The notes under the pieces were generated by a model. The model was given only the letters and a program-made list of their open reading frames with translations, had not been told where the DNA came from and did not search any database. Positions 1 through 12,521 of a stretch of 64,000 bases of DNA are shown piece after piece. The translations under genes and the position numbers were made by a program. This DNA comes from Thuidium tamariscinum (Eukaryota > Streptophyta > Bryopsida > Hypnales > Thuidiaceae): assembly GCA_947034885.2 (NCBI GenBank), contig OX344752.2, forward strand, positions 4,774,001 through 4,838,000, in the 5' to 3' direction. Position 1 is the first letter of the stretch. Each line of letters begins with the position of its first letter.

Positions 1-664
1 ATGAAATTTCAAATCCCCATGTCGAAAAATAAATCCACAAAAAAATTCAAAGCTTTGATTCATTCCATTTGGATTAGTGATGCGAGAGTTTTGAACAATC
101 TTGTTTTCTGGGTAGTTTCAGCATCTTAAAAAAATAATTCATAAATTTCATTTCTAGATACAATTTTTGTAATTTAGAAATAAAATTGCTTGAAAAGGTT
201 AAAATTTCTTGCTAGAACAATCTCACCGGGAAGATTATTGTATTTCAATCCCACCTTAGAGCTATTAAGGATTTAGTTTTTCTTTCAATCTTAAATCTAC
301 CTAATAATTTTATAAAGAGTGGAAATCAAGCATTTTATTTTTGAAATTCTTTTCCTAGACTTTCATTTCAATTCTCCAATACAATATTTTCTTGATTCAA
401 AGTTCATAGTGCAAAAATTTTCAACAAAAGTCATCTGAAATTGCAAAACAATGCTAAAAAACCCTTCTTTTTTCCAACTTTGAATGCAAATATCTTCCAA
501 TCTATACAGTCAAACTTTATGAAATTTTTACTTTATGATCTTAGATAAAATAAAGTATAAGATCCTATGGTTAGATTCCACAAAAATACTTTTTTTTGTT
601 CTCTTGGATGAACACAATAGAAATGACTGTTTTGAGTGTTTTTTCATAGAAAAATAACCTTGGG

Positions 665-811
665 CCTTCAAGGGTGAAAGGATGGACTTTGGTGATTGTG
701 CTCTACTACATTGAGAGTTATTAACCTTGAAAGATGGACCTTGGTGATTATATTCTACTACATTGAGAGTTAATAACCCTTGAAAGATGGACCTTGGTGA
801 TTGTGAAATCA
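665..811. repeat. Tandem repeat, about 54-65-bp unit, roughly 2.5 copies
   Basis: The phrases 'gatggaccttggtgatt' and 'ctactacattgagagtta' recur in order: a first diverged unit near 665-722, a second near 725-778 and a partial third near 779-810. The array ends against the left end of the inverted-repeat element at 810, and its last partial unit contributes the left target-duplication sequence. No coding sense is visible. Confidence 0.75.
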
Positions 812-1038
812 ATGGTGCTAGTATGTGAGCATGAAAGTGTGAGCCTTGAGTATATATATAAGTATGTATTATGCAACCATTGAAAGTGTTTATAACACAA
901 ACATTTATAATATAGGTACTTATAACATATATACACTATTAATATAGAAGGTTACTATATATAGACACTTATATCATAGGTGTATAGTCTTCTACGCTCA
1001 TAGGCTCACACTTTTATGCTCACATAATAGCACCCCTC
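810..1038. mobile_element. Non-autonomous inverted-repeat element with 10-bp target duplication (Mutator-like MITE)
   Basis: The left end has 'ggtgctagtatgtgagcatg' and continues through 'aaagtgtgagcc'. The right end (977-1038) is its reverse complement with few mismatches, giving inverted repeats of about 40 bp. The flanks share ATTGTGAAAT, ending at 809 on the left and starting at 1039 on the right. A 9-10-bp duplication is typical of Mutator superfamily insertions. The interior is AT-rich with no coding frame. The longer element at 12522-13638 has the same type of ends, so both belong to one family. Confidence 0.7.
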
Positions 1039-4000
1039 ATTGTGAAATCATCCTTCTTGATATTGTGGGAATTAATAGTTTAAAATATTCAAAAGCACTC
1101 ATTGGAAATCAAAGCATTGTACAATACATGATGCCTCATTTTCAATCAAAAGTTTGACAATGATTAATTGCAATTTTGTTTTAAAACAAATATCTTTTGT
1201 CGTCTATTCACAAATTCTAAAATAGTTTTGAAATCTTTAAGAGGATTTTTTTGGTTTTCTAGTTTTTTAGTGTCTAAAGAATTCAATGATAAAGCATAAA
1301 TTATAAGGTAGAGTTTGCTAAGAACTTTTCAAAAATCTATCATGAACCTTCAAGGATAAAGTTGAAAAGTTTTGAAAAAATCCATCATTGCCTACTTTCT
1401 AATGTCAAAATTATTTGATGATGAATCTCAATCTAGTGGTAAAGTTTACAAATATCAATCTTTGGTATCCAAGATAGGATTGAAAAGTTTTCAAGAAATT
1501 GTTCATTCTCTACTTTCTAATGTCAACATGTTTTTTTGGACCAGTGTCCCTCGATCTAGCCTTGCTATAGTGGCTAATTTTTGGAGGGTCCACTATTGAT
1601 TCATCAGATTCTAACAAATCTAGCGAAATTTTGCCAAAAACAAAAATCCTAGTCAACAATATTTGATAACTTACATCAATGTTGTAATAGGGTTTGTTAG
1701 TTGAAATTGTAAGATCTTGAGAACGATTGAAAATTTTTCCAACATATCAATCATGGCCTAGAAAACATTGTCAAATGTCAATATGACTAAAATGAAAGTA
1801 TCAATCATGTAGTAAAGTTTGTATATCTTATATCAATATTACTTAGGATTCATATTAACTAGAAAATGAAATACCATACCTATGGGGTAGGATTAGCACA
1901 TTGTTGCAGAATAATTATTTAAACTTTCCAAAATACCTTCAGCACTTTCAAATTTAATTTTAAAAATTCAACATTATATTAAATTGTTTTCAAACCATTT
2001 GGATTTAGGCTTCTTAAGACAAGTGAATATATGTGCAAGAAGAGGTGGAAGACAAGATCTTTATACAAATGGGGTAGTGGAAGGTAGAACAACCTATGTG
2101 GAATATGTAAGTGGTTAGGATTAGTAGGAGTTCAATCTCTCAAAGGAAAGTCAAAAGCAAAAACTGTCTTCATAATACAATTTCAGACCTCATTTAGACA
2201 TAGTAAAAAAAAAAAAATTTAAGCATTGAATTAAGGTAAAATATGAAATATCAAGTCAAATTTCATGTCCAAAAAATTGTTTGAGATTTCAAAACTCCAA
2301 TCCAAAGTTATGAACAAATTTCAAAGAGGGGTTAGAAGGGACATTTTCTTTACATTTTCAAAGATCCTTTCAATTTTATCCATAACCTTTTTTTTGGAGA
2401 CTCAAAATCACAAATCAATTTTTAGAGATGAAGCTTACCTTAAATTCTCAACTTTTTTTGGGTTCAAACTATTTTGAAAAAAAATATTCTATTATGCCAA
2501 AAAGGGATCTAAAGTTCTTTATTGAACACAATTGTTGTGTTTTGACAATAAGCGGTCATTCTCTTATCTTCAAATTATCGCATATCTTTAAGGGTTCATG
2601 AAAGACAATTGCCATCAATATTTTCTTGAAGGTAGGGTAGTCTTTTGATTTTACTTTAGATTTCCTACCAAAAAAATGGGCATTTTCTTATTTTACAATA
2701 GCCAGGTCAAATAATTTTTGTTGAATTTGACAATTTCTCTTTTTCAATATATATATTTTTGGCATTCTTAAGAATAAATTTCTTCTGCCACTCATGCCCT
2801 AAGGAAACAATAATGTGTTGCTTTTATATTCTAAAATTTTATAGGGTTTATTGTTCAAAGAAATACAAGTAAGTTACATTAGGACTAAATATCAAAGACT
2901 AAATTTAGATCAAGCATGCCATTATATCAACTGAAAAGATTTTTTTGCTTGAGCTATGCATGCTATTGATTGTCACACTTAATTGGAGGGAATTGGTGCA
3001 TCTTACATTCTCAAGAAATAGTGCAATTTACTCATGTTATCTCTTCTCCTCATTCAATCAAAATGAGTTTATTTGCTATTGCCAACCAAGATGGGTCATT
3101 TGCAAATCATCAAGGTTTAGGTTTAAGTATTGAATTTTATAGTACTGGCAAACAATAATAGATTTTTTGATGAGATCTTTCATCATTTTTGAAGTGAAAT
3201 CACATTGAAATAAAGCCTCACTCAGTTTAGATCAAAGAGGAAAGTTATTCATCATATCAAAGATCTAATACATAAAATAAAACTTTTACATTTATCATCT
3301 TAGACTACAATATATAATTGAAACTTGCCAATACCATCACCCAATTGCTTTAGAAAGGTGCATTGTAGCATTAATTTGACCCATATCCAACTATCCAAGC
3401 CCAATAATTCAATTTAGCCACCTTAACATTTTTAAATATAAAGATCCTTCAATTCCATCTATACTTTCTTGGTTGTATTCAAAAATTGAAATTGTGACCT
3501 CTAACACACTCTTTCAAAATTATTTCATCCAATGGGAATCTATTGAGATGAAAAATAGAAATAGAAATTTAAAGAGATGGATGGAAATTTACTTGAAAAT
3601 CCTATCATCTTCAAATTGCATTCTTTAAATATGACTTGTACTTAACATAAATATGATCTACATATTTAGTTCTATCTCTCCTTTCAACATTCATTCAATT
3701 GAAAAAAGCAAAATCTACAACTCATCTTGATTTATAATCCAATTGAACAATTACACAAACTCATTCTTTGTTGAGTAATTTAAAAATTAAAGAATCTCCC
3801 AAATCCTAATTATTATTCACAAATGCTCCAATATACTCTTGTTGTCAAACTTCAACTCCACTTTACAAAACAAGTAAAAAACTCATCAACTATGGCAATC
3901 TCTAAGTGCATTCATTTCAAGGCTTCCAACATTCAGTTTCATACAACCTTGACAATAAATCTTAGTCATAGATTATTCATGACAATATCCAAAACATACC

Positions 4001-5200
4001 AACCACTATGAAAATCATCAATCTTGAAGATTTTTTGAATTCTTAAAATCATAAATACAAATCATTCAAATGGAAGAAAAAATTTAGTTGTGTGACTTTG
4101 AAAATATGTAAATTTTTTACTTGATTTCATTTACCATTTTCATCTTAGTTTCACTTTACCAATTTTTTATTAGCTTCATTTCGTCATTCTTGTCATATCT
4201 TCAATTAGTTTAGTTGTAGCTTCCAAGGCCTCCATTGAAGCTCATTGCAAAGTAGATCCTATATATGTCAATACAAAAACCTCAAAGGTTACTTCAAAAA
4301 TGAAACTAAATCAATTCCATCTTTAAGGTTGTTACTACAATAACTTCTTAGATTTGACTAGATTTAATTGATTCATTATACTAATAATGGTATTTAATGT
4401 TAGTAATATTTATTAGAAACCACAACATGAAGTATCAACATAGACGCTATTTGTCAACTTTTGGATATAAATTTTTTACAAAACTACATTTAGTGTTACA
4501 TATTATTTCATCAAATTGTCATGAAAAAAATATAAACCTAAATATCTGAATTAAAGGGTGGTGAACACAACACTAAATGCAAACCAATTGAAATTTGGGA
4601 TAGGTGCAATAAAAGCTCAAGTAACACTATTTATAACATAATTCTAAATATCATCGTTAGTGTAGTCAAATTGGTATACTAATATGTGGTATAAACATTG
4701 TAGTTGGGTTTTCATTTCTAAAGGGTTGTATTGTGGATTTGAAAGCCCAATTTGGGATTTTTGAAAATTTGGGTCCAAATGACTTAATATTTTGAATTCT
4801 AAATGGGATCTTTAAGATAGGTGTTCACCACTATTCTATATATGAGACTCAATTCCATTCATTCTAAGAAAATTCCAAAAGTTATATCTTTCTTTAGATA
4901 CAATATAATAGTGGACCAAAAATATCAATTAGAAATCATTTAATTATGCTTGATTGGATAGATTGATTTGTACATGGTAAGCTTTGAAACATTGTAATAC
5001 GATTATTGAAACAAAGATATAAGTTTTTTTTGGGTCAACTAGTTACACATTCATTGAGTTGTGATTTAAATTGTCAAGGATGTTGATTTTACGGTTTCTC
5101 TTCAAAACAAGGGAGTCCATAAGGAAGTTGAACTATAAAAGACAAACCCTATATAAAAGACAAACCCTAAATAAGCTGAAATGTTAAAAGCAAACCATGC

Positions 5201-6200
5201 AAAGTTTCGTTTTAGAATACAAGGAGTAGCATATACTTGAGAAATTGAGAAATCAATCATATATCGCAGCATTTATTTTTTCAAATCATTCGAATGAAAG
5301 GAGATCAGGGAGCCAAAATATCTCGGTGCTGAATGTCTTATTTCCTAACAATGGAACGAACTCCATCCTTATATTCAAGTGTAAATTTCAGCACCTGGAT
5401 GCTCGAAATAATGCAGAATATCCTCACATCAAAATGATACGAATATAAAAGAACACTCTTGCTTTCAGAAGAGAAGAGAAGAACCACATTGATCGGTGTA
5501 ACTAGGCATCCCAAGTGCTCGGAACAGGTCAGAAGGCATGACTCCTCTTGAACCAGAAGTCACAAACTTTTTCGAAACCCACGACAATTAATCTGCAAAA
5601 CGACCGCCGAGCATCATCAGAGTCTGCTAAAAGGAGAGAGAGAATGTGGAATTCAGAACCTGTTAATACAGTAAAGATCGACTATACGCATGCGAAGGCT
5701 AGAAAGGTGATATACCCATAAACAAGGATACAAGTCACTCAAGCCGCTCAAAGGAAATCAATTCACTTGCAGAGTACTGGCCGATATGAGTGATTGTCCA
5801 AGAAACTCGACAGGCTCGGGAATTTCGAGCACAATAACGTCTCACTGATTAGTCGCAGAGGATATTACTATCAAATGGTTTTACACTAATTGTCCGTTGT
5901 ATTGAGAATTTCGAATAAAACCACATTTCTTCCCTCCATTCATCAAAATTAGGACACATGGACCATGCACGATTCCTAAGAAGCTACGAAGCGCGCGATT
6001 GAAAATGTTAAGAAAAAAAACTCTGCCACCCCCTGTTATTTGTAAATCAAAGAAACAAAGAACACTCAAGGCCGAGATTTAGAACTATGAAGTCCAATAT
6101 AGGCGCCGTGGTCCTAAAAGAGCTCCACCTCGCTGACCCTCCTCCATGAACTGATGAGAGGAGAAAAGGAAGACAACTACCTGAACAGGCAAATGCTAAA
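5201..6200. other. 3' flank of the complex I subunit gene, no separate gene
   Basis: Base composition is less AT-rich than the surroundings, and the stretch lies directly downstream of the minus-strand gene ending at 6201. It probably contains its 3' untranslated region and perhaps an untranslated intron. Short frames at 5245-5448 and 5881-6069 match no family I recognise. Confidence 0.45.
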
Positions 6201-6473
6201 TCAAGATGCTCGAGACGCAGCAGAAGCCAGGTCCTCGTAGGGGTCCTTCCGGCCCGGCATCCGACTGAGAGTAAGATCCTGCAAAAACTTGTGGTTGTTC
6301 TTGTCAGTGTTCCAGCTTCCGTAGGGTTTGACGGGGTTGGCCCAAGTGGCTTTGAGCTTGTCGCACTTCTCCTTGGTGGTCTGGACGTGCTGACGGAACT
6401 TGGCGTCGCGCTCGTCCGGGTCTTCCATGGAGCGACGAATCCAGTGCTCCACGAACTCCATCAGGAATCCCAT
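6201..6473 (-). CDS. Small plant mitochondrial complex I accessory protein (At1g67350/P1-like)
   Basis: A single-exon frame of 90 residues. The start is set at the ATG at 6473 (protein begins MGFLMEFVEHWIRR). An upstream in-frame ATG would add 15 residues but lies outside the conserved part. The pattern MGFLMEF, then MEDPDERDAKFRQHV, a Cys-Lys helix, KPYGSWNTDKNNHKF and PGRKDPYEDL resembles a small conserved plant protein of about 100 residues. I recall this family as the plant-specific complex I subunit P1 (Arabidopsis At1g67350). No transmembrane segment or cleavable presequence is obvious. If the assignment holds, it acts in the mitochondrial inner-membrane respiratory complex. The family match is from memory; the coding character is clear from the GC-rich composition against AT-rich surroundings. 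Confidence 0.75.
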   Translation of the reverse strand: MGFLMEFVEHWIRRSMEDPDERDAKFRQHVQTTKEKCDKLKATWANPVKPYGSWNTDKNNHKFLQDLTLSRMPGRKDPYEDLASAASRAS

Positions 6474-7386
6474 GGCGAAATGCAAATGGTACTCCGGCAA
6501 GTCGGGGGTGATTTTCAAAACTCGCTCGCTCCCTTGCTCAAACTAGGGTTTCGCTTTGGCTTGAGGCGAAGAGGCGAACGAAAACCTTATTCATCCGTCC
6601 TTCTATCGACGAAATTCATTCGCTCCTTTCTGACTCGAGCATTTGTAATGAGATTTCATTCTTCAAGCATACTAAACTATAGTTCACTTCAACAACTACT
6701 AGTATGCCTTGCATTGTTGCCATACTCATAGATGTCGTTAATATTTGCCACAAAAATGATAGTTTTACCTTCTTTAATCTCCATTCAATAAAAGTATTTT
6801 TTAATTTATTTATTTATAAAAAATTCAATACTCAATTATTTTTTTGTCTTAAGTCCAAATATCATGAAACAAAGTCTGTGTACCCTTCCTCACTAAAAGC
6901 TACAAAGTGAAACCAAGAGTGAAATTGGAGATGGATAGTCCAAAAGATCTCACCACATCTAAATCAAAAATTAAAAAATCAAGCTCATTTAGCATATGAG
7001 ATTGCAAATTCTTACAATTAATTTATATTGCACAATTATGGTTGGTTTTTTATGAATGGATTATCTACTGAAAGTCTCCAAATATTTTTTGACAGTTAAT
7101 TGGTGTAAATTAATCCCTAAATAATGTCCCCTACAATATTTTTTCATTTGTATACTCTAATTTTCACTAAATACAAATGTGATCTCAAATGCGATTTAAA
7201 AAAAAATTCAAATCTGAAATCACATGTCTTCTACAAATTCTCATGTTCTTAAATTATTTGATGAAAATGTGAAATTATTATGAATTTATGAAGAATAAGT
7301 GAAAAAAATTCATATCAAATACAAAAAACGCACAAAAAGATTGAAATTTTTCCACTGTTATATATTATATTTTAAAACATTATAGT

Positions 7387-7718
7387 CATAAGAGGATTTT
7401 TGGGCCCCAGGAGACCGTTTCAGGGGTGTTCCCCGAAATTGTTCCCACTGCTGCAGACCAGCCCCTTGTTGGTCTGAATTTTTGAATTTTGAAAAAAAAA
7501 ATTTAATTTTTTTTTTTCAAAAAACTTCAGAATGTATTAAAGAGAAAAAAAATGATTTAAAAAAAAATATTTAATATTTAATTTAATTTAATAAAAATTT
7601 ATTATTTTCTGACGTGGCAGTCGCTCGACCACATCAGCATCACGTTCCCAGAGTTCCCAATGCGTTCCCAGCGTTTGGGAACTCGCAGTCTTGTACAACA
7701 GTTGAAAATCCTCTTATG
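7387..7718. mobile_element. MITE-like inverted-repeat element
   Basis: The ends are CATAAGAGGATTTT at the left and its reverse complement at the right (AAAATCCTCTTATG). The interior is GC-richer at both sides and A/T homopolymeric in the middle, with 'gttccc' motifs in both halves. No coding frame is present. Flanking duplication is unclear, at most 2-3 bp. The layout resembles the element at 10631-10912, which also carries 'gttccc' and 'ccacatca' motifs, so they may be related. Confidence 0.6.
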
Positions 7719-10630
7719 ATAATCTAAACTTTGTATTATTCTATAATGAAAAAATCAACACACTATAGCTATAGGCCTACAACTCATATTACAATAAAAT
7801 ATGCAATTTTAGGTGTTTTATAAAATTTGAATTTGAATTGAAACTAGACTTAGTTAGGATCTTTTTCATTGGGCTTGGCAAAATCCAAATTAATTACTTT
7901 AATGAAAAAAAATTTAAATCAAAAGCAAGAATGTACAACTTACTAAAGTAAACTAATAGAACAACTTTCATCATTTGTTTTTTAGCATTTATGTATATAT
8001 AAAGGTCAATAATATTTTTCTAAGTAAATTTCGAAAACCATGTAGTGTAGAAGCATACAAACACTTTCAAAAAAACATTTGATGAAACAATTTAGTCCAC
8101 CTACATTTTTGCACTTGAAATCATCTAAGAGCCACATTTGGCTCTAAACACATTGAGAGATTCATTCCTTCAACTTGGAAATGACAATGCCTATAGACAT
8201 AATTTTCTACTCAAGGATGATAATTCCAATGCCGTCTTCTAGAAGCCCTTTGCCACTTTAAAAAAAGTTTCACATGTAGTTGAAACAATGTAAGTCAATG
8301 AGACAAAAATATTTGTAGAAATTTTCAAATGGTCCTACCATCAATTACCTTAATACAATTGGATGGAAATACAAACTTGTTTTTTGTTCCTTGCATAGAG
8401 GTCTAAAATCATTTGTTGGACACTTACAATTATGCATGTTTTTCCAAAGTCAATGTCTAAATTTTTGGATTTTATCTTCATACAAATATTTCATTTACTT
8501 TCATTTCATCAAATTGGTCATAAAGAATGGTTATCGCTAAAAGATTGAAGAATTCTTATAGGTGAATGAGACACTTGAACAATTTGTTTTGTCTTCCAAA
8601 TAAATGTTGGAGGATTAAAGTATTAAAGGGTTATAAACGATCATTTTAAATCATATACCCAATATGATTTCATATCTTTAAAGGCATAGACAAATGCCTT
8701 CACAAAACTTCATACTTCCATTTGGAAGGCTTTATATTTGATGAAACAAATGAAAAGATGTAAATTGTATTATATAGAAGATTTATATATAGTATGGAAA
8801 GACATGCACGATTAGCGAGTGTAAAAATGAATATTATTATTTAGGTAGAATTATTGGCAAGGGAAAAGGTGATTGTATTCTAATTGTATGTCTAAATTAT
8901 TGTATTGCAAAATGATTGATGTTGTAAGATATTAGTTTAGTTGTGGATGTATGGATGTTATGTGTAATGTGAGTATATATATATATACTCATACATACCA
9001 TAGTGAAGAAATTTACATACTATTCATTGCAAATCTATTCAAGCAACTTCTTCAAAAAAATTGAATGAATAATTGTTTCTTTCCCATTCTACAAACTAAA
9101 GTGAAGTTGTCCATAGGACTAAAAATGTCCATAGCATCCTTTCAAGGTTAAGTTTGGATAATTAGTGCTCCCACATGAGATTTTAGATGTGGGCTTGGAT
9201 GCCAAAGTTGACTTACTTGGGGTTATTTTGATTGTGTATTATTTATAGATCTAATCAAGGAAGGCTTAATAAGTCAATAATAGCAACAAATTGAAAATCT
9301 ATTGTATGCTTTTTGAGGTAGAACTTTGTTTTGACCAAATTACAATAAAAAATTATGATATAAAAATAAACTAGCCATGGTTTTATCAAGCACCGTGCTT
9401 CTATTACAAGTCCTACTTGTATCTTGCATAGTACTAAAGAAATACTAGATAATGCATGATTACAAATAAATTTTTTGACTTGAGGATGAATGCAAGGAAC
9501 ACCTGTACTATTTGTTGCATTTTACTACAATACTCATGACTTTTTCTGGAGTACTTTAATATTAGAAAATTAATTTGAAAAAAATTTGAAAAATATGAAC
9601 AATGTATACACTTCTAAGATGAAGGTTTTCACTAAAGGAAATTGATAGAAAAATTCTCTGAGTAGGAGAACTTAAAAAGTGTCAAACCTTAAGAAAATAC
9701 ATACTTTCATGTCTTAATTCGGGAAAAATAGTAAAAATAAGTAAATAAAAAAAATAAAAAGTGTCTATTTGTAAATATTCTATAGACATGGTCATTCACC
9801 AAAAAAACCATCAAAATAATATTTTATATGTTTCAAAATTCAAGCAAAAAGAACCTCACTTTGTAGACTTCCACACCACATAAAAATCACTTTTTTCAAA
9901 ATCCCTCACGTGGGAAGATGTAAGTCTACTAGAAGATCATCTCATCCAAATTTCATCTCCAAATCATTAAAAAAAAGGTACTCCTTAGTACTAAAAACCT
10001 CCAAATTCTCATTTGTGACATTTAATCACCAGTACTATTTTAGTATTAAACTATTTTTGAAAATTATGAAAACATTATGTAAGGTGTATGATAGACATGA
10101 GTACCTTCCCTAGAAATCTTGAGTCATTTCAAGCAAAAATGCAAAAGCTATGGCCAAAAAACAGATCAGCACTTAGCTTGTGACAAAAAATAGTACAAGT
10201 ATTTCTTGCATTCACCCTTCATACAACTAGAATCTAGTTTCTTATCTTGACAACCTATTGAGCTCAATTTTGACATGTATAACTCTTTGTTTTCTTGTCT
10301 AAATACAAGCTTTTTATTTTGGATTTTAGAGTAGTTGGTTTTGTTATTGAGATCCCTCCTTATTCATTTAGGTTTCTTGATCCCAAGTACAAATTCAAAA
10401 ACTCTGATTTTATCAATTGTGTAATAAAAATGCATTCCTCCACTTGTCCCTTGCCATAAAGCACTAGTCAAAAAAAGAATTTCATTATCTCTATTTTTTA
10501 TTTGGTGCCACCTAGACTAGGGTACAAATAAAGTTTTTTAAAAATTGGAAAAGTGCCACTTTTTTTTATCCCAATTCCACCTTTAGAATCAATGAAAGTT
10601 GAATCATTTTGTACTTTCAAAAAAATATTC

Positions 10631-10912
10631 ACATTAGGAGAGATTTGAGGGCTCTAGGAGCCCGCGAGTTTCCACAGTCCGAAATAGCGTAATTTGTTGC
10701 GGGAACACAATTTTGCAGGAATCCTACATGGTCAAGACCGTGCCACATCATTAACTTCTTCTTTTTTTAAAATTTTTTTAGGACTTTTTTTCATATTTCA
10801 GGACCCATTTTTGTTTTGAGAAATGTTGGCCTAATAATAGCCAGCCGTTCCCAGACCAGTTTCAGGAACAGTCCCAAAACGGCCCTTGGAGCCCTCAAAT
10901 CCCTCCTAATGT
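10631..10912. mobile_element. MITE-like inverted-repeat element
   Basis: The left end ACATTAGGAGAGATTTGAGG continues into GGCTCTAGGAGCCC. The right end is the matching inverse (GGAGCCCTCAAATCCCTCCTAATGT), so the inverted repeats are about 30 bp with a few mismatches. The interior has a T-rich centre and 'gttcccagaccag' near the right side. No coding frame and no clear target duplication are seen. Confidence 0.65.
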
Positions 10913-12061
10913 TTTAAGGGTGTTACACCCCTACCTCTTGGGGTGCCTAAAGTACCTTAGTAAGCAAAGGTGACCTTGAGGGTGACTTTCCAAGCCTTGC
11001 AATAGTTTAAGAAAGGAGGAATGGGAGATTCCTTAATAAATAGGGTGCAATAATACCTTAAAATTTAAGAAGTTGGGTATGTATCAAACATGCTTGAAAA
11101 TATCTAAAGAATAATCTTTCAACCATTTAAAGAAAACATAAATTGAACTAGAAGGCTAAAAATTATGGTTGTTCAAAGTTGAGTGTGTCTCAGTGGCTCT
11201 AAAATACTTGAAGACTAGGTGTAAGGCGTTCCCGATGAATTCCTCAAGGAAGTATGGCATGTAGAATATCATTAGAAAGCTACAAATCACAAATACAAGG
11301 AAGCTAGAATGACAAGCATTATGACGTTTTGAGCCATAAGTTGAAAGTTATGGCCAAGAAAAGGATCATGGTGAAGCCATGACACCTCTCCCAATGAACC
11401 CTAATCTTTGAAGGGCCATTACTTTTTAAGAACTTGTTCAAATGAGACAAATAAGCAATTCATAGGAATCTACTTGTTACGTAAATGTCCAAAATGGGCT
11501 TGTGTAATGGATTTGGAGTTCTAAACGCAAAGTTGCACCGTTTGAAAGTTTGGAAGTTTAAATGGTGATATAACCTGATGATTTTGGTTGGAAATAACTA
11601 ATCTTCCACAATCCAAGTAGATTAGGGGATTTCCTTTGATATAAAGGGGGGGGGGCTACCTAACGCCATAGAGAATACTATAGAAAAGGTTGATCTCCTT
11701 CCTCATTCTCTCTTAGAGCCTTGGTGACTTAAGGTTGGTGAAGTGACTGCTACTCCGAGGCACCATGGGACAGTGGGACACTTGTGTGTTTTTTTTTTGT
11801 GGCATCGGATGGGTCAAGGTCCACTCCTTCCTAGGCCATCTTCAATGTGTCTCAAGTTGTGAATGTTGATTAGCCATAGTTTGGAAGTAGCAAATACAAA
11901 ATGAGCTAAGGAATGATACTAAAAAGTGGTTAGGACTATGGTAAGCACTGCCACAACAAATCTTTGTACAATAAAATAGAAATTATACCTCATGTTACCA
12001 AGTAATGTGTCTAGTGTCACAAAATAAAACTATCATTACAAACAACCTGCTTTTTAAGTAA

Positions 12062-12226
12062 CAAGCCCTAATTTTTTTTAATGGATTTTAGGTGATGTCG
12101 ATGTTTACAGCCCAATGTTTTTTATGTCAACAAGAGTGTCCAACGTAACATTAATGTTGATATAAAAACATTGGGTTGTAAACATTGACATTACCAAAAA
12201 TCCATTTAAAAAATTTGAACTTGGTA
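12062..12226. repeat. Near-perfect foldback (long hairpin)
   Basis: The left arm (about 12062-12131) includes 'aatggattttaggtgatgtc', 'gatgtttacagcccaatg' and 'atgtcaaca'. The right arm (about 12155-12226) is its reverse complement ('tgttgatataaaaacattgg', 'gttgtaaacattgacattac', 'aaatccattt'). Arms of about 65-70 bp enclose a loop of about 23 bp. It would fold as a long hairpin if transcribed. A foldback transposable element is the simplest reading; a small-RNA precursor is possible but untested. Confidence 0.8.
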
Positions 12227-12521
12227 TCTAAACCATAGGTTTCTTATAGTGGTGTGTATTAGTAGTCCTAGTGACTAGAACTTGGTAGAATAAGTTGGAG
12301 ATGCAAACTAATATTGTGTGTGTTTGGTATGTACAATATTAGGTTCCAAATCTAAATAAATTAGCATCCCTTGTGGCACAAGAATAAAAGTAGTGGTAAC
12401 ATTGTTCTTTTCAAATTTTTCAAATTCTACTAAAATGTAGATTTGCATTCAATAACAATAGTATGTATTCTAGCACATTAGTGACATTAAGAGAGTTCAT
12501 CAATATTCACACAAATCTCAA

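Larger units (their letters stand above)
1..5200. other. AT-rich intergenic DNA, no gene seen
   Basis: Strongly AT-rich sequence. Open frames here are short, of random composition and match nothing I know. It holds a tandem repeat near 665-810 and a small inverted-repeat element at 810-1038, listed separately. A block at about 1044-1120 recurs in diverged form at about 28399-28473, so both are relics of a dispersed repeat. Confidence 0.7.

Noticed and set aside
528..936. Overlapping 94- and 62-residue minus-strand frames
   Set aside because: They run through the tandem repeat and the inverted-repeat element and have random composition; no protein family is suggested.
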